Assembly: GCF_000003605.2 (NCBI RefSeq)
Contig: NW_003109979.1
Coordinates: forward strand, 224,579 to 241,618
Direction of reading: 5' to 3'
DNA length: 17,040 bases
From: Saccoglossus kowalevskii
Taxonomy: Eukaryota; Hemichordata; Enteropneusta; Harrimaniidae
The stretch's first letter is position 1; each line of letters begins with the position of its first letter. The translations under genes were made by a program, and so were the position numbers. Under the pieces are notes generated by a model. The model was given only the letters and a program-made list of their open reading frames with translations, did no database searches and was not told where the DNA came from. This document shows positions 7,550 to 16,494 of the stretch, piece by piece.

Positions 7550-9300
7550 TTTAGTGTGGATGTTGACAGAGTCATGGAGGTGTGGCTATTCACATTCAGG
7601 GAGATAACTGGCTGTTTGTTTTGACTGTGTGTATGTAAATACAGAAGGCGGATAACAAAAGTTTATTTACCATCGCTATTATATAATATTAATTGTCATT
7701 TGTTTTTCTGTCGTCGAATTTGACTAAATTTTTAATGGAATGCGCAAGCCAATTTGGTATACAATCAGTGATATGATATCAAATCGTACATAACTATTAT
7801 TTATTTGTAACGATTACTTTTAGTTTTGAAAATTGTTTGATGAATAATGTTTGTAATGATTAATGACAATTGGAAATGGTGTATATGTTTCAGGACAATA
7901 GAGATAATAAAATAAATGCAATTAATTTACTGATATTGACTATATTGGGGAAGCCATATTAAATACTTATATATATTTATTATACAAGATATGTTCATGG
8001 CTTGTAAATCAAATTATATATCAAATTCAAATTAAATTATTAAAATCAGAATAAAAATCCGACACTTTAAAGAGCATCGTAGGAGTTTAATACTGGCGAC
8101 TTTAAAAACAAACACACATATATTTTATTTGGGTATGCAATAACGCTGATCAACAAATCATGATCAGCTTGAAACCCATCTTGTTTAGGAAGCTTTTGCT
8201 TTCAGTATGCATAACATCGTTTGACGTGGCGCGTTCTATAAGCTAACACCAGACTGTGAGACTCACAACACATTTCGCCACATTGTCCACATTTCCACTC
8301 TTTTAGCAAGATTTAAAAATGTAATGTAGATGTATCTTAAATACAGATGTACATTTCGAACTTGCATCAGATATGAGTCCGATATACAGTATAGAATAAA
8401 ATAAAAACCGTTGTATATAAACAAATAATTGTCATGTCTATTTTGAATTTGGAACTAATTACTTGATCACGCAATGTTGAAATCGAGGTGTGAATCAGAA
8501 AGTCTACATACAGTGGAGCCCAGACCCCCCTAAACTATATATAGAACATAATGTACTCGTTTTGGGAACACATTTGAAGGCATGACAGAACTTGTTTAGT
8601 GACATGTATTCCCTGGGAGGCCTGAATTGTTTATTAGTGTGTTTTTAATTTTTAAATTTATTTTATTTTATTTTCATTAGTAAACATGGTATATTATTAT
8701 ATAAATGATAAATGGCAAAATATTGCTTCTAATATTTTCAATGTATGTCACGATGACTCAGCAATCGTGTGGTTTTATACAAAAGTAAAGTGTGGTTCAT
8801 TTGTATTTTTAACGAGTAGAAAGTACATTTATCATCTGTCATATAATCTAGTAACATATGTAATTTTTGGGTAAATATATTTTGGGTTCAACTGTCTTTC
8901 TGTGACAATCAGAATTAAAAATGTTAAGGGATATCAATCAGTTATTTTCAGAAATAGACCATAAGTGTATTAGCGACATTCCTTGCAAAGACAATTAGAG
9001 CGAGCCCATCAACGAAACTATTAATGTTCAAAATTGTGATTATCTTAAAGATTACGAGAATGACACCCGTAAGCATGCGTGCATGCATGTTTAATTTCAC
9101 ATTATTCAAAAAAAAAACACAAAAAGATTGCCCTTACATGTATATCTACTTGTGCTCAACATTATCCAATTGATATATTTCGTTACTTCAAAATATCAAA
9201 GATGTAAACTTCCAGACCTAGTCAAAATTTCTTTACAAATGTGTTGCAATCAACGACAATTTAAGCCATTGGTGTAATTCACTGCATAGAAATGTATTCC
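7550..9300. other. gene-free AT-rich stretch
   Basis: No coding frame, RNA gene or clear repeat found over about 1.75 kb. A 62-codon plus-strand frame at 8686-8874 is very rich in Tyr, Phe, Asn and Val codons expected from AT-rich DNA, and is not supported. Confidence 0.35.
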
Positions 9301-9301
9301 A

Positions 9302-9652
9302 TTATTTTAAAATAACTGGAGCTAGTGTATTCAATTCCACAGAAATTAACCACGATATATTGTGTACATTATCGAGATATTCACCAGCTCCATTGCAGCC
9401 ATTAAGTCGGAAGAATGGATAACATACACATAACATGTCATACATCACGAATGAAAAAAATATTGCCGAAGCATACACAGAAAGATACTTAACGAAGGCA
9501 TAAATCTTATCGGGTATGTAAGAATACTCCTCTAGATTGTCGTAGTGCATGGAAGATAAACACAGAGTACAAATAACGTAGCCTTCACAAACCGGGGTTT
9601 TAATAACAAGAAACAGATAACGTGGACCAATCAGTTTGTTATCCTTCGGAAT
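9302..9652 (-). pseudogene. GPCR-like transmembrane 2-3 fragment (tentative)
   Basis: A 116-codon open stretch runs from just after a TAA (9653-9655) to a stop at 9302. It has two hydrophobic spans, YLFLVIKTPVCEGYVICTLC and LSVYASAIFFSFVMY. The second is followed by D-M-L-C-V-C-Y-P. That resembles the end of helix 3 in class A GPCRs: a small residue then Ser at the expected 3.38/3.39 spacing, Asp at the DRY position, and a Pro near the 3.57 position. The R and Y of DRY are M and L, the helix-3 cysteine is absent and the loop is one residue short. A GTGAAT donor-like site follows shortly after. No other GPCR exon was found, so it is either a decayed exon or a coincidence of hydrophobic codons. 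Confidence 0.3.
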
Positions 9653-10118
9653 TTACTACTTAATATACAAGTACAAATAAATTTAGCCATATGTTAAGTG
9701 TGTCTGCTGCACATGAAGTCAGTTTCTGGTGGACTGGAATATTAAACTCAACTTAGAGGGCTGCTTATTTGGCATGCAATTAATCTATTAAAATGATATC
9801 CCTTTGGTAATGAGTTATTGCGGTTATGTGGTCAGGTCTGTAGTTCTAAAACAATTTCCCATTACTAGTCTAGCCTTGCTAATGCTAATTAAACCCGGTT
9901 CTGGTAACTAGTGTGATACATCATAGTTATTGTCCGAGCAATTATGGTACGAAAATGGAACTAATTCACTATAAAACGAGTATGTTTTCTTGATCAAAAA
10001 AAAAGAGAAAGGGATTTCCTTGTACTGCAAGTTGGATTTATTCCATATATTAAATACCTACTGTGTTAGTGATGTTGAAGATTTAACAAAAGTATATTTT
10101 AAGTAAGGACAATAGTTT

Positions 10119-10124
10119 TTTATT
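10119..10124 (-). terminator. poly(A) signal of GNAT copy 2
   Basis: AATAAA on the minus strand, 113 bases after the stop codon, embedded in sequence shared with copy 1 (CCAATCCCAATAAAAAACTA). Conservation supports its use. Confidence 0.7.
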
Positions 10125-10236
10125 GGGATTGGTAATCCATATTGCCAAGGTAATTTAATAATGAATGCTGAAATTATTAACAAAGCTCAAAAACGAATTC
10201 ATTTGGCGCCATGCAGCTTTTCAAAATATACAGACT

Positions 10237-10917
10237 TCATAACATTTTCACAAATAATTTCGCTGCTAAACAAGCTGTGATACTTGCAAACGGTTTCTCT
10301 CCACTGATTTCAAAAGCTCCATAAGGTATTTCACCAATACACTCGTATCCTAATCTTGAATATAACTTTTGACTAGTGGGCCCAGTAGCCTGTACCACAA
10401 TATACTTGACGCCATTTACCCTTGCCAATTTACCTCCCATGCGTGCCAACTTTGTGCCAATCCCTAGGCCTCCGTAGTCCCTATGTACGCATATCTTGTC
10501 AATATGCAATACCATACAATCACGGTTTCTGTTGAAAGGTGGATATTTGTAGAAAAACTTATCCAATTCTCCCAGATACGGAAATATGGATGCTGAATAA
10601 TATGGCGCAATTTCCGGTGTTAACATAGGATGGTCTCCTGTATCTTCCTCAATTGTATTGCCATGGCAAAGAATGCCAGTGATCGCACCAACTATCTTTC
10701 CAGTGGCGTTATCAATAGCAATCATAGACACACCCTCCTGTGCACAGTGTGTACATAAACTGATATTTGATGATAATTCAGCTTCGTATGGCTGGGACAC
10801 GACTTGACACATTGGTTCACCATGAAGGAATGCAGCTGTCAGTATGTGTGCAGCTTCATTGATGTGACATTTCTTCATCACTTCATATCTAATATCAGGA
10901 CTTATCTTTGAGTTCAT
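10237..10917 (-). CDS. GNAT-family N-acetyltransferase, arylalkylamine/dopamine NAT-like (copy 2)
   Basis: A 226-residue acetyl-CoA-dependent N-acetyltransferase, paralogue of the gene at 697-1377. The frame is open 13 codons further up, to an ATG at 10956. That extension crosses the conserved acceptor TTTCAG/GTTCTGG at 10930, and copy 1 has a stop there, so the shared ATG at 10917 is chosen. The cofactor region reads ICVHRDYGGLGIGTKLARM (142-160), closer to the family pattern than copy 1. GEP at 34-36 is kept, and Thr178, Ser182 and Tyr186 lie in ATGPTSQKLYSRLG. In the Drosophila dopamine NAT a Glu in DEPL and two serines four residues apart have been proposed as catalytic; Glu34 and 178/182 occupy comparable places. 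Soluble, no membrane segment. A role in acetylating dopamine, serotonin or related amines is inferred, not shown. Confidence 0.92.
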   Translation of the reverse strand: MNSKISPDIRYEVMKKCHINEAAHILTAAFLHGEPMCQVVSQPYEAELSSNISLCTHCAQEGVSMIAIDNATGKIVGAITGILCHGNTIEEDTGDHPMLTPEIAPYYSASIFPYLGELDKFFYKYPPFNRNRDCMVLHIDKICVHRDYGGLGIGTKLARMGGKLARVNGVKYIVVQATGPTSQKLYSRLGYECIGEIPYGAFEISGEKPFASITACLAAKLFVKML

Positions 10918-10991
10918 TTCGGCCAGAACCTGAAATTTAGCAAAAGAAATTGTCAATGTGTGTTGTTTGTTGTTTGATGAAAATGATAAAT

Positions 10992-11828
10992 AACACGTGT
11001 AATTCCGCTAATTCAAAATTTAGCCAATATATTTGTTATAATGTCATTGTTGGTACTAGTAATCTATATTCAAGATAAAGTAAGGTCTACTGTAAAATTT
11101 TGCTGATTTAGCATTTCAGGCATATTCAGTGGGTTTCAAATACATGGTTTTGCCATTTATATAATGTGTTCTATGCTATATTTTACATATTCACTGGGTT
11201 TTACTTTAGCGCATTTTTCTTTCAGCGAAATAAGCAAAATTAAAACCCAGTGAATAATTTACAGTATTTGAACACATTCTCAAATATGCTGTATGATTTG
11301 TTTTAATATTAAGAAATATAATTATCGGTGTAATTTCTAATGGAACAGTTTCCAGAGATGGTTTTATGCATATGAGAAGATTTTTAATGTTGTTAAAAAT
11401 GATAACAACTACTCGACAATCAGGATTTAAAATCTGGGCATAATTTCTACTGTAATTGAAACAATGTTCTCTATTGTCTTTAGTGAAAGAGTTGATTATG
11501 AATGCTAGTGACATGACCACATACAATTTATCATCATTGTCATCAATATATATATAAACAGTGAGTGGAAAATTAAAAGACGCCTAAGTGTAAGATTTCA
11601 ACAAGATTTGCTTATTCACTGCACCAATGTCGGAAATGTGGAATGGAATGGTTTATTATTACATTTGTTATATCGCTTTATCATACCATTGTACACATTG
11701 TTTTATATCGCCTGAGTTAAATGTAGGTAAAACAGGATTAGACTTTGAACGCCGTGCGTGAGTGGAAATACCGCATATTTGTTTTTAACCAATAACACTT
11801 TTAAATACTTAAATCGAACTTTCATGTT
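10992..11828. mobile_element. 837-bp insertion in the copy 2 leader intron
   Basis: Copy 1 joins ATAAAT (ending 1448) to CAAGTTTTCTGCTG (1449). In copy 2 the same sequences are separated by 837 bp. The insert ends in AACACG and, inverted, AACATG, a possible but very short terminal repeat; no target duplication is obvious. It contains the foldback unit at 11088-11270 and a 106-codon minus-strand open frame at 11206-11526 that is AT-driven and overlaps the foldback. That frame is not called a gene. A deletion in copy 1 cannot be fully excluded. Confidence 0.6.
11088..11270. repeat. foldback / MITE-like unit with TACTGTAAA ends
   Basis: It begins TACTGTAAAATTTTGCTG and ends, read inverted, TACTGTAAATTATTCACTGG. 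CATATTCAGTGGGTTT, CATATTCACTGGGTTTTA and the inverted AAAACCCAGTGAATA recur inside, as do GCTGATTTAGC and CAGCGAAATAAGC. Marine-invertebrate MITE-like repeats starting TACTGTAAATT with TTTTAATTTTCGC inside are familiar to me from memory; membership is inferred. Confidence 0.5.
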
Positions 11829-11879
11829 CAAGTTTTCCGCTGAGGTTCAGAATCCCCACGAGGTTATATGAGGACAGTT

Positions 11880-12085
11880 GATGCATTCACTCAGTTCTGT
11901 TCTAGTTTTTGTTCACATGGTTTGCTGTACAACTAATATAAATACGTGTCTCGTCTGATTGTTGATCAACTGGTTTGAACATAATCACACTCAAACAAAC
12001 CAGCCAACACAACTAGCAATGGAGCAACCTGGGATACTAGGTTAAACTAGCCATGGGATTCAAACATTGACGTACCACGTGTAAA
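11880..12085 (-). promoter_or_regulatory. conserved promoter block of GNAT copy 2
   Basis: A TATA box TATTTATA is read on the minus strand at 11944-11937. The E-box CACGTG lies at 12076-12081 within GTACCACGTGTAAATT, identical to the copy 1 block. Between them, CTGATTGTTG(A/G)TCAAC is also shared. The copy 2 TATA is closer to consensus than that of copy 1, so expression may differ. Confidence 0.5.
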
Positions 12086-12436
12086 TTGGTTTTGAACTGG
12101 AGTCACATTTATTATGTTCGCGTGCCAACACAACCCTGGACACGTAAACCATGACGCTGACGTTTTATTATAATGTTCGCTTAATGCTATATAATCACGG
12201 CATATTATTATAAGCATTTTTTCAATGATGAAATAGTGTCACCAGCTGCCAACATTACAATAACAAACTGTCAATGAAATGCCTATGAACTGAAATAGCA
12301 ACTGTTTTATCTCTGTTCCTGTTAACAAAAAAATGCGACGTAAGGCTTCATATGGTGACTATCAAAACTATGTATTACAATGAAATGTCATCTTTTTCAC
12401 AAACATTAAACGCAGAAGTATATGCGCCGAAGTCAC

Positions 12437-12639
12437 CGGAAGCTCCCATTCGAATCGACTTGAACATTCTGACCAGGATTGGTGTCAACCGGCAGCAGCG
12501 ATCGTGACACTGTTTCAGCATTGGTCGCTGAAACAGCTTGCTGTAACAACAAACTTGCATCGCGCAAAGCTTGACATGCTTCCCAAATTTTGGTCACTTT
12601 TGCCGAGGGAGACAACACAATACCTGGCAAAGACGACAT
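12437..12639 (-). CDS. candidate first coding exon, unknown protein
   Basis: An ATG at 12639 opens 67 codons (starting MSSLPGIVLSPSAKVTKIW) up to TCCG followed by GTGACT at 12436, a plausible donor. The composition is unlike the AT-driven frames around it: balanced, CpG-containing, with a helical stretch WEACQALRDASLLLQQAV that could form a short coiled coil. Immediately upstream of the ATG lies GGCGGGAAA (12649-12641), an E2F-type motif, consistent with a TATA-less promoter and short leader. No partner exon was found on the minus strand before copy 2 of the acetyltransferase, so the rest of the gene may lie beyond it or be lost. I do not recognise the family. Confidence 0.4.
12510..12536. 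repeat. perfect 10-bp stem hairpin
   Basis: CTGTTTCAGC and GCTGAAACAG flank a 7-base loop, inside the candidate exon. On the minus strand it encodes part of the Gln/Ala-rich helix, so the symmetry may be coincidental. Confidence 0.8.
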
Positions 12640-12640
12640 T

Positions 12641-12649
12641 TTTCCCGCC
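12641..12649 (-). promoter_or_regulatory. E2F-type site
   Basis: TTTCCCGCC on the plus strand, next to the candidate start codon. It matches the TTTSSCGC consensus. Functional meaning is inferred. Confidence 0.3.
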
Positions 12650-12865
12650 ACGTATGTGTATAGTACCACCCAACATATCTATTATAATTAGCTTCGCCCT
12701 GCTTTAGTAAATTCGTTATAAATAAATGTCAGCAGATAAAATAAAGCTTAGGTTTATACTGTACTATATATTTATGCCAAAAACGTGTTGTTTCAAACCA
12801 AGAACATCATGCAGTCGCGCCTACGCTAATCTAAGGAGTTTGTTCACCTTGCATAAATTATCATA

Positions 12866-13052
12866 ATTACTGAAAACATAATGATAAAATAATATGACAA
12901 CAAAATGATGAAATAATGTAAAATGCTAACAATACATAATGATACAATAAGGATAGAATAACATGAAAATGCTAACATAATGATGAAATAAAGAAAAAAT
13001 GAAAACATGATTAAAAAAGAATGTGAACATAATGGTAAAATGCTAAGAGAAA
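12866..13052. repeat. degenerate ATAATGATRAAATAA minisatellite
   Basis: Words such as ATAATGATAAAATAA, AATGATGAAATAATG, ACATAATGATACAATAAG, ACATAATGATGAAATAAAG and AAAATGCTAAC recur over about 190 bases with irregular spacing. This is a strongly purine/AT-biased decayed tandem array with no coding content. Confidence 0.6.
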
Positions 13053-13785
13053 GGTTTTTGGCACTGATCTCATCTCATATGCACGGGGTGCAGGGTGCCG
13101 CTACATCGTTGTCGAGTGTACAGGGCCGTACACACAAATGTTGTATCCAAAGTTTGGATTCCACACTATGAATTAAATCAGGTATGACGAATATAACTAC
13201 AAGGGTAAGACCCCTTTCAAACACAACAAGTCCTGTTCGTCGATTATATTGATGATAAAACATATTTCGGACTGTGATATTAACACAATTACGCCATGAA
13301 TACAGCATAAATGTTGTAGGCTCCGTTCTGACATTCTTTCATTCTTTAAAATGTTGTACAGCATTTATGCACAACATCAAAATAACATTTCATAGTTGAC
13401 CCGACAAAATACGACAAGGTACACGTTATATCGTATAATATCCATGTGTTTTTTTCTAATGATCGATTCAATTTCATTCAAGATTTAAAATAACAATAGC
13501 AAAGTCATAAGTTTATGTAATGTCATACCCAGATCAAGTCCCAGACTATACTTCAAGTCCTTTTCACTCAATTTTGTACCACGTGCTGTCATAGGATTAG
13601 TTGCATTAATCCATGAATGTCCTAACAATAAACAGGCATAAACAAATTTTGTTCTGTCTTTCGGCTTTGATATCTAAATATGGCCAGGCAACCACATATG
13701 CGTGACCTTGTGCAATTATGATTCTTGTCAACATAACGCATGACAGTCGTTGCAATGTTTTGTTATTTATTTATTAATAAAAACA
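13053..13785. other. no gene recognised; small hairpins
   Basis: A 77-codon minus-strand frame at 13075-13308 has no family motif and is not supported. Short perfect symmetry occurs at ATCCAAAGTTTGGAT (about 13146) and at ATGTTGT...ACAACAT (13351-13377). Confidence 0.3.
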
Positions 13786-13849
13786 AAAATGGGGTAAACA
13801 AAAATGAGGTCAAGCAAAAATGAGGGCAAGCAAGAATAAGGGCAAGCAA
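13786..13849. repeat. 16-bp tandem repeat, four units
   Basis: Four consecutive 16-base units: AAAATGGGGTAAACAA, AAATGAGGTCAAGCAA, AAATGAGGGCAAGCAA, GAATAAGGGCAAGCAA. The drift is graded, with the middle pair differing at one base. Confidence 0.9.
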
Positions 13850-14015
13850 CGTGGCGAAGATGTGCAATAAGGCTGTTTAATTTGAGCAACATTTCATCAG
13901 TACTTACAACTTCAAGTCATCCAACTCCAAAGTTCAAATCTTGTAACTGTGAATGTGTTTGTGGCCGACGAAAGCGGATTACGCTTTATGCTCGTTTATG
14001 TCAATCGTCGTAGTG

Positions 14016-14075
14016 AATTGTGGCTCGGTGGTCTCTCGTCTAACTAATGAACCACGCATGCGTACCAATCGGCAA
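14016..14075 (+). mobile_element. decayed tRNA-derived SINE head (tentative)
   Basis: TGGCTCGGTGG at 14021-14031 differs from the pol III A-box TGGCNNAGTGG at one base. GTACCAATC at 14062-14070 differs from the B-box GWTCRANNC at two. The 30-base spacing and the intervening TCGTCTAACTAATGAACCAC are as expected for a tRNA-related head. It does not form a full tRNA, so a SINE remnant is more likely than a tRNA gene. No 3' tail was identified. Confidence 0.35.
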
Positions 14076-14630
14076 CTTTGTGGGGTCTAGCACACTAAGT
14101 GACTCGTTCTATTTTGTATGAAGTGTAATGATGACCAGCTCGCTTATACACTGTCGATAGCGAACACAGATTACTACTTTCATTTCAAAATATGTACCGT
14201 ACTATATGTAATTGTTATTCGCTTTGATTATTTTGGTACTTGTCTATTGTAGGCAGGGTATATTAGTGTTATGCAAAATAAGAACAACCCATTTCCACTG
14301 ATGTTTAATAACATTTTACATACACACCTTTTGTGATAACATGCAGACTATTGGAAAAAGAAAAACACCCTCATTTCAGAGAAGAACTGACGTAGTTGGT
14401 GAACAAGCTGAACATTAGTTTTCTTCTCGTGTTTGCTTGGCTTATGAGTAATTGTGCGACCTGGCTGTATACAGGACTGCACATTGTTAATAAATTCATC
14501 GAACTTTTTATAATCGTGTTTTCACAGAGTGTAGGAGCCAAACACGTCCAATGTCATGGTAATCTTCATTAATATTTATATAGCTGGCATATTGATGAGA
14601 AGCTTTGGATAATTATCAATGCTAGTTATT
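14076..14630. other. no gene recognised
   Basis: AT-rich, no open frame of note and no clear repeats. It may include the body of the SINE whose head lies just before it. Confidence 0.3.
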
Positions 14631-14631
14631 A

Positions 14632-14856
14632 TTATATTAACAAATCATTATATTGTGCTTTATATACACCATTTACTGTTCTTAGTGAGGCCACATGATT
14701 CCCTGGAACAATGTCACAGGCAAATTTACTGACAAAAACTGCATGGTGAAAAGCTAAGGTGAAGGTGTTTCTTGGAAGGTTTCTCAAGAAACACATTTTT
14801 ATGTCAAAATTAGATCCTCTGATTTGTGCACCTAAAGTATCCAGATCAAATAACAC
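14632..14856 (-). pseudogene. possible coding remnant, unknown family
   Basis: The 74-codon frame contains RNLPRNTFTLAFHHAVFVSK and then FACDIVPGNHVASL, a composition unlike chance translation of AT-rich DNA. It lies just downstream, in minus-strand sense, of the eroded frames at 15037-15746 and may be the same old element or gene. A TTTAG followed by GTGCAC inside it could be an old splice acceptor. I do not recognise the family. Confidence 0.3.
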
Positions 14857-15036
14857 ATAGAAATTAGGGGATAGGATACATGAAGTTACACATTTTCTGG
14901 TATAATATTGTACTCAATCAACATTATCTTCCCAACTGATCCTGTGTTCAGGTTCTCTCTGCACTCTTCTAGTTCATACAATCTTCCGGAGCACCTTCAA
15001 TATCCAAGAAAAAAGCAGCAGCACTGGTCTGGTTCT

Positions 15037-15746
15037 TCACGACAACACAATCTCACATTCATCATTCAAGCGGTCCCACATTACCTGGCAGACAGTCTCA
15101 TCATCTGCTGTTTCAACCAAATACTAGTTAATGTGTCCGGAAGTCATGACACGTTTGTGTGTTGCAGTGTCAATCTTGAAATAAATTTCACCACGTAAAA
15201 AATGTTCGAAGTTCAAAATTATGTTGAGCATTTGTGGGTAGGTCATACAATTTCCTCTCTGTGAAACTTTTACTCATGTTAGACTTAATATCGTTATTAA
15301 ATTTGGGAGTCTTAGATGAACCAGACAAACACTCTGCTTCTATGCTCTCTTCAGATTCTCAATAATATCACTCACATCTCCCGTGTTTGCATATTCTCAA
15401 TTTTGTCAAATAAGCCTTTTATCTGGACTGTAAGTTCTCTATAATGTGTTAGCTTTTTGTATTCGACACTGGATGCAAAATCCTCACTCTTAATAATACT
15501 AGAAATTCTATTTTTTGTACTATCAGTGTTGTACAAGGCGGTATACTCCTTGCCATTTTTCCTACTGCCATTTCATTGCAAAAGTCGTATTTAATATCAT
15601 CTTTTATTCTTTGATGTCTGTTCTCTTAGCCTATCGCCTGGGATCATTTTCATGACTACTTCTACTAAGATTTGCATTTTAGTTACTAAGTGCCCTTTAC
15701 ATTTGTTGCGTCTTTATGTACCAATTCCAAGCAAGGGGCATATTTT
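15037..15746 (-). pseudogene. eroded protein-coding remnant, several frames, unknown family
   Basis: Consecutive minus-strand segments read as protein only if the frame is changed at least four times. About 15714-15600 holds CKGHLVTKM and MIPGDRLREQ. The segment 15572-15375 (66 codons) holds NGKEYTALYNTDSTKN and YRELTVQIKGLFDKIENM. Then GDVSDIIENLKRA is followed by a stop. The segment 15343-15191 (51 codons) holds SGSSKTPKFNNDIKSNMSK and LYDLPTNAQHNFELRTFF. Finally 15189-15040 has one internal TAG (IDTATHKRVMTSG, ETADDETVCQVMWDRLNDE). The charged, mixed composition and the way segments follow one another suggest one decayed gene or transposon protein. No catalytic signature is recognised, and it cannot be translated as it stands. 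Confidence 0.45.
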
Positions 15747-16041
15747 ACACTATGTAAGATGAGTCTCTAACTAAGATATGCAACTATGAACCTACCGGTA
15801 AAATCTACAGCATTTAATGAAACTGTCAAACAAGTCATGATTGCACGTGAAACAACATTTGGCAAATATTTTTTTATTGCTTTTCGATTTTTTTTTATAG
15901 TGACAAGTGATAAAAACATTTACGTAGCACTTTGGAAATGAATGGCAGAAATAAGAATAAAATATTGTGTTGGTCTCACGTATTTACAATGATTGTACAT
16001 ACTGAAATTCTGAACTAAATTGAATTAAATTTACTAAAATA

Positions 16042-16071
16042 TGCTACTCAAGACAATTTAAGAAACACTTG
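16042..16071. repeat. left terminal inverted repeat of the Tc1-like element
   Basis: Pairs with about 16495-16526, with mismatches of the transition type. The transposase remnant's stop codon (16048-16050) falls inside it. Confidence 0.8.
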
Positions 16072-16484
16072 AATATTCTCAGTTACAGCAAGATGCTTAA
16101 TTTCAGATAAACCCATTTGGTCACATAATTGACGTGAAACATCTGCACAATGAAACAGATGATAAGGACAGCATGTAATCATTACACATTTCGTTACATG
16201 AATTCTGAAAGAGAGAAGGGTTGAAAATGATGTCACTAATATCTTCAATGAACGTTGTGATATCGATTGAGCTAGCTTGTGACGATCCACTGGTGGGGGA
16301 TGATTACCCATAACACGAAGACCAAGTTCATTCCACAAATGTTCTATTGGTGCCATGTCAGGTGAATAAGCAGGTCAATTCACAGTCTGGTCTGGCATTA
16401 TCATCATGTAGGACTGCTGCAGCTCCTGTCCTGTTTTGACACAATAGGTCGCAGAATCTCGTTTAACATGATCCAAACGTATTT
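16048..16484 (-). pseudogene. Tc1/mariner transposase C-terminal remnant
   Basis: On the minus strand the piece LNEILRPIV (from about 16469) is followed in another frame by AAAVLHDDNARPD, with the second catalytic Asp at 16402-16400. After a third frame comes SPDMAPIEHLWNELG, with the acidic third catalytic residue at 16344-16342. The DNARP and SPD-PIEHLW motifs are diagnostic of the DDE transposase of this superfamily. Only about 19 residues separate the second Asp from the Glu, where DD34E enzymes have 34, so a small deletion accompanies the frameshifts. The last 102 codons (from 16356) are open, with uncertain frame beyond the RHKLAQSISQRSLK region. It is inactive. Confidence 0.85.
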
Positions 16485-16494
16485 AATGTAAAAA

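Larger units (their letters stand above)
10930..11859 (-). other. probable 5' leader intron of GNAT copy 2, enlarged
   Basis: The acceptor TTGCTAAATTTCAG lies 12 bases before the start codon, at the same place as in copy 1. The candidate donor GT at 11859 (after AACCTC) aligns with the one at 1479. The intron would be 930 bp against 90 bp in copy 1, almost all due to one insertion. Donor is tentative. Confidence 0.45.
10035..12085 (-). repeat. segmental duplication, copy 2
   Basis: Partner of 205-1692, same orientation, about 10 kb away. It includes promoter, leader intron, coding region and 3' flank. It is longer mainly because of the 837-bp insert in the leader intron (10992-11828). An 18-bp extra stretch near 10134-10152, flanked by repeated GGTAA, lies in the 3' UTR. 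Confidence 0.85.

Noticed and set aside
10918-10956. Upstream start adding 13 residues to GNAT copy 2
   Set aside because: The extension crosses the conserved splice acceptor, and copy 1 has a stop at the matching place.
11206-11526. 106-codon minus-strand frame in the copy 2 intron insert
   Set aside because: Overlaps the foldback repeat, is rich in Ile, Asn and Phe codons expected from AT-rich DNA, and matches no element protein I know.
12504-12707. Plus-strand frame opposite the candidate exon
   Set aside because: Antisense shadow of the better-supported minus-strand frame.
13925-13945. GTTCAAATC, an exact pol III B-box match
   Set aside because: No A-box at a suitable distance upstream.
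14062-14075. CGCATGCG beside CCAATCGG read as another NRF1/CCAAT promoter pair
   Set aside because: The same bases fit better as the end of a decayed tRNA-derived SINE head, and no candidate exon is near.
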